Shown: piece by piece, positions 42,433-51,170 of the stretch | How positions within the stretch are numbered: the first letter of the stretch is position 1 | Layout: each line of letters starts with the position of its first letter | NCBI RefSeq assembly: GCF_040361215.1 | Contig: NZ_APND01000001.1 | Location: 496,001 to 560,000, forward strand | Length of the DNA: 64,000 nucleotides | From: Salinisphaera dokdonensis | Lineage (GTDB): Bacteria > Pseudomonadota > Gammaproteobacteria > Nevskiales > Salinisphaeraceae | Reading direction: 5' to 3' | Position numbers and translations under genes: made by a program | The notes under the pieces: generated by a model | Database searches by the model: none | What the model was told of the DNA's origin: nothing | What the model saw: only the letters and a program-made list of their open reading frames with translations

Positions 42433-44670
42433 TTAGCCGCCCGAAGCTCCTTCGCTGTAATCAAGCCACGTACCGTCCACGGAACGCTGGCCTACGCCTG
42501 TGCCGCTGTAATCACACACGCCCTCGGGGAACACGGTATTCAAACGCGTCTGCTGATCGACCGTGAAGACAGCGGTGCCGTAATCGAAGTCGGCCGTGGG
42601 CTGGAGCTGGCACTTGATGATGTCATCGACGACCGGCCCGCCCGCGGCGATCCGCGGCGTCGGTGTCTTCGGGTAGAGATCGTTGCACACGCCCTCGTCA
42701 TCAAAGGTCGCCACTTCATTGACGCGTTCGCCATCGTCCACCCGCCAGCAAGCATCCACTGCCGCCGCCGGCTTGTGGGCGACGACCTTGTCCGCGCTTA
42801 ACGGTGCCGGGTCGGCGACAATCGCATCGAGCCAATCGCGCATCAGATCAAACTGTTGTTCCGAGACCTCCGCGCTCAATGTCGACAGCGCCGCGGCCTG
42901 TTCTTCTCCGAAACCTCGAAGAAGCGCCAACTGTGGATTCGGAAATAACCAGATCACCTGGTTGTCGGCGCGGCCGTTCTCTCGGATCAGCTTTTCGCGA
43001 ATCTGGATGTCGTTATAGATGGTGTGAATATCCCCGGCCGGCTCGGCATAGAAACGCCGGTGGAAGATCGGCGTAACGGCCAGGCCACCACCGCCGCTAC
43101 CGACGCGACCGCGACCGTAGGCGAGCTCCAGCGCCTTGAGATTGGCTTCGGTACGCGCGGGGGCGAGATTGCCGTCCACATCGAAGCCGCCCACGCCTTC
43201 ATTTACATCCAGGAATTCGTCCACGGTAATGGTGCCGGCCCGCAAGGCCTCCAACCCGTACTGGACGCCTACGTTATCCAGAGGTCTTCTGACGAAACCG
43301 GTTTCCGGATCGATGCCCAGCGTATTGATATTGATGTCGTACAGCGAGCAACGCACGCCGTCGGGATTGGTCACCGGGTCATACACCAGACCGGCCTGCT
43401 GCAACCCGCACACGGGTGACGCCGAACCGTCGGTGGCGACAATCGCGTCGCCATTGCCGAAATCCCAGTTTCTGCAGGTTCCGGGCAGATGCCCTTCGAA
43501 CGCCTGGCGTACGGAGTCCCCGGCCGGGTTCGCGGTGAAGTAACGGTTCAGAAGCCGACAGTCAGAGACCGCCAAAGCGGTCCCGAACACACCGGGGAAA
43601 GCGGCGCCAGGCAGGATGCCGTCCATCAAGCCCGGGTAATTCTGCGTGATCAATATCTGTTGAATGGCGCCACCGGAACCGCCCAGGCCCACCATCCACA
43701 ACGGCACACCGTAGGTTTCGATAAAGCGTTCCTTGACCATCATCATGGTCTCGGCCGCGACCACATCGTTCACGTTCACCTTGTTTATATTGAGCGTGGA
43801 AACGATATAGCCATAGCCTTCCGTAATGGCACGGAAGCTGGCACCGTCATCGAATACGTCGCCGAAATCGTTATCGCCCTGGTTGTACTGGGCCGCCGTC
43901 GATTCGCCTAAGCGGAACACCAGCCGGCCATTCCAGCTGCTGTCATTCCAGCCCCCTTCGGTCTGAGGGTCCTCAAGAACGGCAATGCGATAGATGGAGC
44001 GGTTAATGGTGCCCGACTCCACCCGCACGATATAAGGCACAGTGTCGCCGGATAAAGTGGTAACCATGGCCATGTCGTCAGGCCGGGGCCCGTAAGGGTC
44101 GGCCAAGAGCTGACGGTCGCCGTCCTGATTGAAATAGAAATAATCGACCCGGGTTTCCACCGAGCAATCGGCGTCCAGCGGCATGCCGAGGTCGGATTCG
44201 ACCGTGCGGCATTCGAACGGTGTCAGGTGCGGACCGGAGAACACCGGGCCGGTGATCGGATGATTGACCACGTCGACCGCGGCGCTAAGTGCTTCGCCAT
44301 CCGTCGTCGTTGCCTCAACGACAACGCGATTATCGCCGAGCGGCAAACCGGAAATCACGCCGGACAGACCATCGCCGCGATCTTCCAGAGTCACGTTCTC
44401 CGCCAGCTCGGTGCCGTTGGCCAACACACGCACTTCCGGCTGGAGAGTCTCACCCTCCGACTCGACCCGCACGCGCATATCACCACCGGTGACCCGCGCG
44501 GCATCGCCAGACACAACCGCCACGGTCATCGATGGAGATTCCGAGTCGGAACCACCATCATTATTACTGCCACTGTCGCTGCAGGCCACTAACGTCAGAC
44601 ACAAAGCCGATAGCACACAGCTGTTCAGCCAGCGTCCCAAGCGCCCAGACTTCTCATTCTTGTTTTTCAT
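42433..44670 (-). CDS. DUF6351 family lipoprotein, probable serine hydrolase fold
   Basis: A 745-residue lipoprotein with signal ending TLVAC, a Ser/Asn/Gly/Asp-rich linker, an Ig-like beta domain (about 45-135) and a large alpha/beta region. It matches the DUF6351 pattern: GPVFSGPHLTPFECRT, WNGRLVFRLGES, and the nucleophile-elbow-like VGLGGSGGAIQQ, as in tannase or PHB-depolymerase-type enzymes. Numerous Cys suggest disulfides in the periplasm or at the surface. The family is found in steroid- and polymer-degrading bacteria, but the activity is unknown. GAGGGG precedes the ATG. Confidence 0.8.
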   Translation of the reverse strand: MKNKNEKSGRLGRWLNSCVLSALCLTLVACSDSGSNNDGGSDSESPSMTVAVVSGDAARVTGGDMRVRVESEGETLQPEVRVLANGTELAENVTLEDRGDGLSGVISGLPLGDNRVVVEATTTDGEALSAAVDVVNHPITGPVFSGPHLTPFECRTVESDLGMPLDADCSVETRVDYFYFNQDGDRQLLADPYGPRPDDMAMVTTLSGDTVPYIVRVESGTINRSIYRIAVLEDPQTEGGWNDSSWNGRLVFRLGESTAAQYNQGDNDFGDVFDDGASFRAITEGYGYIVSTLNINKVNVNDVVAAETMMMVKERFIETYGVPLWMVGLGGSGGAIQQILITQNYPGLMDGILPGAAFPGVFGTALAVSDCRLLNRYFTANPAGDSVRQAFEGHLPGTCRNWDFGNGDAIVATDGSASPVCGLQQAGLVYDPVTNPDGVRCSLYDININTLGIDPETGFVRRPLDNVGVQYGLEALRAGTITVDEFLDVNEGVGGFDVDGNLAPARTEANLKALELAYGRGRVGSGGGGLAVTPIFHRRFYAEPAGDIHTIYNDIQIREKLIRENGRADNQVIWLFPNPQLALLRGFGEEQAAALSTLSAEVSEQQFDLMRDWLDAIVADPAPLSADKVVAHKPAAAVDACWRVDDGERVNEVATFDDEGVCNDLYPKTPTPRIAAGGPVVDDIIKCQLQPTADFDYGTAVFTVDQQTRLNTVFPEGVCDYSGTGVGQRSVDGTWLDYSEGASGG

Positions 44671-45255
44671 AAATCCCCTCGTCGCTTTTTATAGTATTTA
44701 TTTTCTGGCAATTCAGCGGCTTCCAACCCCACGGAGCGCAGAATAAACCGGCCTTTATGAAACTTCCCTCCCCACTCGTAGAAAAACAAAGAAGAATCGA
44801 AAATCGCAGCTAAAGATGTTTCCATATAACCAATAAATTCATATTAGTCACGGCTTCGCGCAGCGAAAGAACGAAAAGACTGAATACATCGTTTTCAGAA
44901 CGCTCGAGTTAAACCGCTAAAGCCGCCATCCATTATTTCATCGGCGATTTATCGATCATACCCCAGATTCAACAGCACGCCAGCGCCTATTAAATCGGCC
45001 ACGAAAGCGCGCCCCTATAAGCGCATTCTTTATCACCACCTCATGCATTGACGCCAGTATCGGCGAATGCTGCGTGATGATTCAAAAGAAGATCCAAAAG
45101 TGTCTCGATTTCCGACACCCAGACCGAGCGACTCGGACATCGCGTCACGGCATCCTCAGCGGCTTGATCGCCCGTAGGAGGATTCGGCGAGCCTCAACCC
45201 AAACGGGCGAAACTGAGCGACGCATGTCGGCGCTTTCTCGAACCGCGGGGCTGCA
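44671..45255. other. AT-richer intergenic region
   Basis: About 585 bp, clearly richer in A+T than the flanks (44690-44960 especially), between the DUF6351 gene and the DUF72 gene, both on the minus strand. It should contain the DUF6351 promoter. The composition suggests foreign or relaxed DNA. A plus-strand frame at 45074-45352 overlaps the DUF72 gene and has no features of a gene. Confidence 0.45.
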
Positions 45256-46284
45256 TCAATTCCGAAGAGCCGACACCGCCTCGGCCAGCGCGCGTACGGA
45301 TAACGGCGAACTGCCCTCGGCCTTGTTGTTGACGGTGACGAACGCCGGCTGACCGGCGCCGACCGTGCCCGCGATCACCCGAGCGAGCGTCGCCCGCGTA
45401 TCCGGATCGGGATCGATCAGCTTGTCGAACGGCGAATAACGGTCACGCGCCCGTTCGTAGCCGAAGGCACCGTGCTTGATGTTGAGATTCCACCGGCACA
45501 CGAACGGCCCCGGCCACAGCCGCCGCAGAATCGGCAACTGCGCGTCGATCGGCGGCATCTTGGGATGTAGGCCAAGGCAGTAGGTCGCACCCGCATCTTT
45601 CAAGGCATCCACGAATGCGGGCGTCAGCCACTCGGGGTTACGCACCTCGACCGCGATCACGGCATCGGGCGAACGGCTTCGGGCCTCGGACACCACTCGC
45701 AACAGCGCATGCAGGCGCTCGATCAGCGTATCGATCTGCCCGAGCCGTGGGCGCGGCAACGGGCTGATCTGGAACACCAGCGCGCCGACCTTGTCGCCGA
45801 GGCCCTCGAATGCCGGCGCGACGAACTGGCTCCACGCCAGATCGCCATCCAGAAAATACGGATTCGCCTGCTTGCCCTGGCCACCCGGCTCCCGCACCAG
45901 CGCATCGGTGACCAGACTCGGCGCTTTGACCACGAACCGGAAGTCATCGGGCACGTCGTCAGCATAGGCGGCGTACTGCGAAACCGTCAGCGGGCGATAG
46001 AAACCGCGATCCAGCCCCACGGCACCGAACAACGGATGCTGTGCGTACGCGGCCAGACCGTCGCGCGACAGTTGCTTTTCGCTATACAGCCGATCCCAGA
46101 CCAACCCGGCCCAGCCCGGAAAATACCAGGACGACGTGCCCAGCCGTAGCCCGCTTGGCATGCGTTGAGCCAGATCCACGATCGACGCATCGAACGTGGC
46201 CGGCGCGACGCCGCTCAGCTTCGTGTCGTCTTCAGGAAATAGCGAACCGCTCTGCGGCGGTGGATCGGCAGGGTGCGAACTCAT
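45256..46284 (-). CDS. DUF72 (YecE-like) protein
   Basis: A 342-residue TIM-barrel-like protein. Family marks are LRLGTSSWYFPGWAGLVW, LFGAVGLDRGFYRPLTVSQYAAYADDVPDDFRFVVKAP, LVFQISPLPRP, IAVEVRNPEWLTPAF and VTVNNKAEGSSPLSV. The last is the substrate-loop variant of the usual NNHxxG motif. DUF72 proteins are widespread and uncharacterised. The length is above the typical 240-280, mainly from an N-terminal extension of about 40 residues. Confidence 0.88.
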   Translation of the reverse strand: MSSHPADPPPQSGSLFPEDDTKLSGVAPATFDASIVDLAQRMPSGLRLGTSSWYFPGWAGLVWDRLYSEKQLSRDGLAAYAQHPLFGAVGLDRGFYRPLTVSQYAAYADDVPDDFRFVVKAPSLVTDALVREPGGQGKQANPYFLDGDLAWSQFVAPAFEGLGDKVGALVFQISPLPRPRLGQIDTLIERLHALLRVVSEARSRSPDAVIAVEVRNPEWLTPAFVDALKDAGATYCLGLHPKMPPIDAQLPILRRLWPGPFVCRWNLNIKHGAFGYERARDRYSPFDKLIDPDPDTRATLARVIAGTVGAGQPAFVTVNNKAEGSSPLSVRALAEAVSALRN

Positions 46285-46451
46285 TACGGCGAAGGCAGCG
46301 GTAAATCGGGCCTATTGTAAGAGAGCCGGCTACCGGCCTGTCTCCCTACGCAAAGCGCCGGTGGGCGCTGCAAGGACTCGACGCGCGTCCTACGGGAACC
46401 GGTGCGCCGCAACCCGGGACGACATCCCGCAAATCGTCGCAAAAGGTGAGC

Positions 46452-47390
46452 TCACGTCACCGGCGTCAGTAGCGGATCACCGCGAAAGTGAGCCCGCAGA
46501 TTGTCGACCACCAGCTGCCCCATCGCCAGGCGCGTCTCCACTGTGCCGCTCGCATAGTGCGGCGCCAGTACGACCTGGTCCATCGTGCACAGCGCCTCGG
46601 GCACGTTCGGCTCATCGGCGAGTACGTCCAGTCCGGCGCCCCGGATACGGCCTTCCGCGAGCGCGGCCACCAGCGCCGGCTCGTCCACCGTGGAGCCACG
46701 GCCGACGTTGATCAGGACGCCTTGCGGCCCTAGCGCATCCAGCACCCGCCGATCGATCATGTTCTCGGTCGCCGGACCGCCTGGCACAACCACCATCAGG
46801 AAATCGCTGTCGGCCGCGAGGGCGGCAACATCGTCGTAATAACGGTACGGCAGCTCGTGGTCGGCCCGTCGCTGGTGATAAGCAATGACCATATCGAAAG
46901 CCTCGGCGCGACGCGCGATCGCGCGGCCGATACGGCCCAGCCCGACGATACCGAGCCGCTTGTTGTTGACGCGATGCCCCAGCGAAAGCCCCTTGAGCCA
47001 AAGGCCGTCGCGAACATTGCGATCGGCATGCAGCAGCTGTCGCGAAACCGCCAGCATCAGCATGATCCCCGCATCCGCCACGTCTTCCGAGAGCACGTCG
47101 GGCGTATTGGCGACCACGATTCCGCGGCCGTGCGCATAATCGGCGTTCAAAGCGTCCGTGCCGATACCGGAAGAGGCGATCACCTCCAGATTGGGCAAGA
47201 CGTCGAGCACCGCCACCGGCGGCGCCTGGACCGCATTGGTCGCCAGACCGCGTATACGCGGGCCGACGTCGCGAAGCATCGTTTCGGCCTCGCTTTCCTG
47301 CGTCGGCAATACATGAACCGTGAAAGCCGACTCCAATTGCCCCAGGACGTTCGGCGGCATCCTTCCCACGACCAGAATATCCGCTGTCAC
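46452..47390 (-). CDS. D-2-hydroxyacid dehydrogenase (glyoxylate/hydroxypyruvate reductase-like)
   Basis: A 312-residue NAD(P)-dependent D-isomer 2-hydroxyacid dehydrogenase. The nucleotide fold is KRLGIVGLGRIGRAIARRAEAF. Catalytic residues are Arg in INVGRGSTVDEPAL, Glu in AGLDVLADEPNVPEAL, and His in LAPHYASGT. The start is a GTG with GGGAG six bases upstream. It interconverts 2-oxo and D-2-hydroxy acids such as glyoxylate/glycolate or hydroxypyruvate/glycerate. L-2-haloacid dehalogenation gives D-2-hydroxyacids, so a metabolic link to the locus near 20 kb is conceivable, but the genes are 26 kb apart. Confidence 0.92.
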   Translation of the reverse strand: MTADILVVGRMPPNVLGQLESAFTVHVLPTQESEAETMLRDVGPRIRGLATNAVQAPPVAVLDVLPNLEVIASSGIGTDALNADYAHGRGIVVANTPDVLSEDVADAGIMLMLAVSRQLLHADRNVRDGLWLKGLSLGHRVNNKRLGIVGLGRIGRAIARRAEAFDMVIAYHQRRADHELPYRYYDDVAALAADSDFLMVVVPGGPATENMIDRRVLDALGPQGVLINVGRGSTVDEPALVAALAEGRIRGAGLDVLADEPNVPEALCTMDQVVLAPHYASGTVETRLAMGQLVVDNLRAHFRGDPLLTPVT

Positions 47391-47762
47391 TTGTTCTCCC
47401 TTGCGCGATGGGCGGCCACCGGCCGCGGTGAAGCCATAAACCCTATCGGATACGGCCGGCCGTCGTCATGAGCAAATATCGCGGAGCAGAACGTCGCGCG
47501 AGGAAAGCGCCGATCGATACGGCCTGGCGTCCAGACAGCGGACATGCAATACACAGCCGCATGTCGAACGAATCAGTGACCGGCCGAGCGCTAAAAGCGC
47601 GAATTTCACCTCTCTATGCCTTCGGCGGATGACCCGTCGATAACGCCAGGGATTTTCCGGCGACGGTCGGGCTGAAATTCAGCAACAAGACGCGCCTGCC
47701 GCTTGTCTACGACCCCGTCGCTACGAGCATAGAAACGCCCGAGAACAAACTCGAAGACGCGA
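47391..47762. other. Intergenic region with a TGA-interrupted small ORF
   Basis: About 370 bp. From an ATG at 47561 a frame reads MSNESVTGRALKARISPLYA then FGG, meets TGA at 47630-47632, and continues in the same frame for 49 codons (PVDNARDFPATVGLKFSNKT, then RLPLVYDPVATSIETPENKL) to a TAG at 47780-47782. No family is recognised. A decayed gene is the simplest reading. Confidence 0.3.
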
Positions 47763-48566
47763 TCACTCGAGCACTTCAATAGCCTGTCCCAGAATCACCT
47801 CGCCGCGATTCTCCGCCACGAGGTTCTGCCCGAAATAGACGTTGTTATCCGTGCCTTTGCGATAGCGCATCAATGCGTGCATGGGTTGCCCGTCCGGCCG
47901 GCGCTCACCGCGTTCCGGATCGACGGTGATCATCACGCAGCGCGCACAGGGCGCATCCACGCGAAACACGACGTCGCCGATACGAACCCGCCGCCAGCCG
48001 TCCTCGGCAAACGCCTGTGTACCGCTCGCCACGAGATTGGGCCGGAACTGCGCCATCACATGCGAGCCATCGGTACGCGAATTCACATCCGCCAGCGAAG
48101 CTTCGGATGTAAGCAGTAGCGGATAACCATCCGCGAAACTCACGCGGGTTTCGGTTGCACTGCGGTAGCGGCTCGATCGCTCGCCCAGCCATAGCAGGCT
48201 CACCGGCTCGCCCACCACACGGCTGAACCAGGCGTCTAGGCGAATCGTCGTGGTCAGCGCCGGGAAGTCATCGGCCCAGACATGGGTATCGAACGGTTTA
48301 AGTTCGAAGGCATGCCGCGCCTCGGTGAGCGCGACCTGATCATCATGCATCACTGAAAGCCGGTCGCCGTCGAACCGCGTGACGACCCGCTGCAGTCCCG
48401 GATACTTGCGGGCGGTCACGAACGAACCGTCCGGTTTGACCACCATGAATCGACGATCCTGTTCCAGCCCCTCTTCGAAAACTCGCGCGTGGCGCAACGA
48501 CTCGCCGGCCGTCGATTTGATCGGGTAGCGGTAAATCGCAGACAGCGTCGGCAAGGTTGTCTCCAT
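47763..48566 (-). CDS. MOSC domain protein (YcbX-like, without ferredoxin domain)
   Basis: A 267-residue protein with an N-terminal MOSC beta-barrel domain (LSAIYRYPIKSTAGESLRHARV, FEEGLEQDRRFMVV) and a MOSC domain. Its APCARCVMITVDPERGERR segment contains the conserved Cys that binds the molybdenum cofactor or sulfur. E. coli YcbX is of this type and acts with Moco in detoxifying N-hydroxylated compounds; the 2Fe-2S domain of YcbX is absent here. It overlaps the degenerate ORF at its 3' end by 20 bp. Confidence 0.9.
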   Translation of the reverse strand: METTLPTLSAIYRYPIKSTAGESLRHARVFEEGLEQDRRFMVVKPDGSFVTARKYPGLQRVVTRFDGDRLSVMHDDQVALTEARHAFELKPFDTHVWADDFPALTTTIRLDAWFSRVVGEPVSLLWLGERSSRYRSATETRVSFADGYPLLLTSEASLADVNSRTDGSHVMAQFRPNLVASGTQAFAEDGWRRVRIGDVVFRVDAPCARCVMITVDPERGERRPDGQPMHALMRYRKGTDNNVYFGQNLVAENRGEVILGQAIEVLE

Positions 48567-48765
48567 TGAGTTGAATACCGGCCTATCGGGCAGGGGCGAT
48601 GGGATGCACCGCGAGCACGCGCCGAGATGAAGAACCGTGGCCGGTCACTCTATTATCCTTTCACGAACAACGGCCCCTGCCCCAGTGTTCCAGGCCGCGG
48701 TTGCAAAAGCGTAGCCGATCGCGTTTTGATGCGGTTGGCGTCAATACCCCCAGCAAAGGAATTCC

Positions 48766-50028
48766 ATGGTTCGCGTGTCCGCTCTGATCCTCGCGGTTGT
48801 CCTGGCGGCCACGGCGCTGTGGTGGCTGAGCCGGGATATTATCCCGCCATCGACCGTTCGCTTCGCGGCCGGCGTCGAGGGCGGTGGCTACTGGCGGATC
48901 GCCACGCAGTATCGCGACATACTCGAAAGAGACGGCATCGATCTGGACCTGATCGCGACCGCCGGCTCGGTCGAGAATGCGCGGCTGATGGCCGAGGGCA
49001 AAGCAGACGCCGCGCTGCTGCAAGGCGGCATTGCCGTCGGCGACGATATCCAGACTCTGGGCGCGGTATTCACCGAGCCTTTTCTTATCTTTGCACGCCC
49101 GACCGCGGACGTGGACGTGCCGCGCAACCCCGCGCAATGGTCCGGCCTGCGGATCGCGGCGGGCGACGAAGGCTCCGGGACGCGGGCCGCGGCCCAGACG
49201 TTTCTGAAAGCGGCAGGTCTGTCCGGCAACGCAAATACCCTGCTGCCGCTCGGCGGCGCCGATGCAGCCCAGGCGTTGACGTCCGGCGATGCGGATGTCG
49301 CGCTGTTCGTCGCGCCGCTGTCGGCGCCCTATCTTTCGCAGCTATTGGCAGACGGCGACGCGACCCTGCTGCAACTCGACCATATCGTCGCGCTGTCCCG
49401 GCGGATGCCGCAATCGATACTGGTCGACGTGCCCTCCGGCGCCTTCGCCCTCGACCCGCCGCTGCCCGTGCGCGAACGCCAGCTGCTGGGGCTGGTCGCC
49501 CGGATCGTCGCACAACCAGAACTGCATCCCGCAATCGTCGACCGGCTGGTCGAAGCCGCGCGGGAAGTCCACGAGCCCGGCGACGTCATCACGCCCGAAG
49601 GCCAGTTCCCCTCAATGGACAACACCTCGCTGCCACAGGACGCCTACGCCCGCGACCTGATCGCCGACGGACCGAGCCCGCTGAATGCGTTTCTGCCCTA
49701 CTGGGTCGTAGCCCAGATCAGCCGCTTCGCAATCCTGTTACTCCCCATCGTGTTTCTGTTGCTGCCGCTGCTACGCACGCTGCCCGGCCTCTACAAATGG
49801 AGTATCCGCAACCGCGTCTTCCGCCACTACGCCCGCATCCGCGAAATCGACGAAGCCGCCGCCGAGACCAACGACCCGCAACAACTGCGAGAACTGGAAA
49901 CCGAACTCGCCGAGCTGGACCGGGAAATCGCAAGCCTGAACCTGCCGCTGACATATCGCGGATACGCCTACGATGCGCGGCTGCATATCGATCTGTTACG
50001 TAAACGGATTGCTAATGGTGTGGGGTAA
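48766..50028 (+). CDS. TAXI-family TRAP solute-binding protein with C-terminal membrane anchor
   Basis: A 420-residue protein. An N-terminal helix (VSALILAVVLAATALWWL) anchors or exports it. Residues 30-310 form a TAXI-type type II periplasmic-binding fold (VRFAAGVEGGGYWRIATQYRDIL, IATAGSVENARLMAEGKADAALLQGGIAV, AAGDEGSGTRAAAQTFL). Unusually, a second helix (FAILLLPIVFLLLPLLRTL, about 325-345) and a cytoplasmic coiled coil (IREIDEAAAETNDPQQLREL, ETELAELDREI) follow. No TRAP permease is nearby, so it may act as a sensor or with a distant permease. AAGGA precedes the ATG. Confidence 0.85.
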   Translation: MVRVSALILAVVLAATALWWLSRDIIPPSTVRFAAGVEGGGYWRIATQYRDILERDGIDLDLIATAGSVENARLMAEGKADAALLQGGIAVGDDIQTLGAVFTEPFLIFARPTADVDVPRNPAQWSGLRIAAGDEGSGTRAAAQTFLKAAGLSGNANTLLPLGGADAAQALTSGDADVALFVAPLSAPYLSQLLADGDATLLQLDHIVALSRRMPQSILVDVPSGAFALDPPLPVRERQLLGLVARIVAQPELHPAIVDRLVEAAREVHEPGDVITPEGQFPSMDNTSLPQDAYARDLIADGPSPLNAFLPYWVVAQISRFAILLLPIVFLLLPLLRTLPGLYKWSIRNRVFRHYARIREIDEAAAETNDPQQLRELETELAELDREIASLNLPLTYRGYAYDARLHIDLLRKRIANGVG

Positions 50029-50210
50029 GTAGAACGGCGGGCACGGTCAATACAAGACCTGACACTCGCTCTCGCGTGGTTTGATTGCCGACGGGTTAGG
50101 CACGGCGATTAGGATGGAGTGCGAGTAGCGCTATGCCGGTAGCGCATAAGAGGTTTGGTTCGGCATATGTATACCAGCCGTTGGCAGGTTGGAGGTCGCG
50201 ACCATTACGG

Positions 50211-50852
50211 CTATCGAGCCAAGTTCATCTGACCAAGCCGCCACTTCAGCGTTTCGATCCGATCCTGTCCAAAGAACGGTTCGCCATCGATCACGAAAGT
50301 CGGCACACCCCAATGGCCAGCGTCTGCAAGCATGCGTTGATTCTCTTCTATCTCATCTCTATGGCTTGCGCCATCGCCGATCGAGGCCTCCATTTCCCGT
50401 AAGTCCAGGCCGGCTTTTCGCGCGGCGCCGGTGAGGTGATCACCCTCGTGCCAATTCCTTAAACCACCAAAAATGAGTCTCGACACTTCCGCGGCGAACC
50501 CCGGCCCGAGGCCTCGACGCTGCGCTTCGACGCCGAGACAACTCAACCAGTAGATATAGGGCTGCTCCGAAGACACAGTGGAATTTTCTATATCCATAAC
50601 GATCGGGTCAGGAGACGGCCAAGCATGAGGCATCCCCAGGAATTCAGCCCGGCGCTCCCAGTCCAGCAGAATGTATTTGACCTTGTTCAAGTTCTCTTTG
50701 GTAAAGAGGATATCGGGACTTCTGAGTGCGATCGGAAACACCACCCGGATATTCACGCGAACGTCATAGCTCTTCTGAACTTCGAGTATTCCGGGCGTCG
50801 CGAGATACGAGTAAGGACTTCTAAAAGACCAGAAAACATCAATTTCTTTCAT
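50211..50852 (-). CDS. 2-hydroxychromene-2-carboxylate isomerase-like (DsbA-fold) protein
   Basis: A 213-residue DsbA/kappa-GST-fold protein. It starts IDVFWSFRSPYSYLATPGI, where the Ser of SFRSPYSY replaces the DsbA cysteines as in 2-hydroxychromene-2-carboxylate isomerases, and ends with the cis-Pro segment GVPTFVIDGEPFFGQDRIE. These enzymes isomerise aromatic degradation intermediates with glutathione as cofactor. The gene is AT-richer than its neighbours and uses codons such as ATA, TCT and TTA more freely, suggesting recent acquisition. Confidence 0.85.
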   Translation of the reverse strand: MKEIDVFWSFRSPYSYLATPGILEVQKSYDVRVNIRVVFPIALRSPDILFTKENLNKVKYILLDWERRAEFLGMPHAWPSPDPIVMDIENSTVSSEQPYIYWLSCLGVEAQRRGLGPGFAAEVSRLIFGGLRNWHEGDHLTGAARKAGLDLREMEASIGDGASHRDEIEENQRMLADAGHWGVPTFVIDGEPFFGQDRIETLKWRLGQMNLAR

Positions 50853-51170
50853 ACAGCCCTACTCCATCGGCGATATCGAATTTTTAGCGGCAGCCAATGC
50901 ATCCGCAGAACGACCTGCGACCTAGACGTCGGACTCGATAGCGTAGCGTCAGCCACGACCGTCATAGTGCAACAATAAGCAATAAGAGTCAGGCTTTACG
51001 GCTTTTCTGGGCTGGTTGAAAATAGGTTGCACCCGCTGTCTCTGTATCGTTCTTTCAATCTGCTTGCGAGACGCGCCGTCTTCACGCCCCCTGCCGCACC
51101 AAGGCCGAATAACGAAAAAAGCCGCTGCGAAACAGCGGCCCTTTTCAAACCTAACCGATTAGTAGCATCG
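50853..51170. other. Intergenic region with the guaA terminator
   Basis: About 320 bp between the isomerase gene and guaA, both on the minus strand. Apart from the terminator at 51115-51139 no feature is evident; the isomerase promoter should lie in 50853-51100. Confidence 0.45.
51115..51139 (-). terminator. Rho-independent terminator of guaA
   Basis: A perfect stem GCCGCTG/CAGCGGC (51121-51127 and 51133-51139) with loop CGAAA. A run of six A at 51115-51120 reads as T on the minus strand. It lies 32 bp beyond the guaA stop. Confidence 0.85.

Noticed and set aside
42171..42566. 131-residue plus-strand open frame with a coding-like first part
   Set aside because: No ribosome site, no recognisable family, and its second half lies antisense to the DUF6351 gene; treated as a possible remnant only.
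45074..45352. 92-residue plus-strand frame before the DUF72 gene
   Set aside because: It overlaps the DUF72 3' end in antisense and has Arg/Thr-rich composition without any motif.
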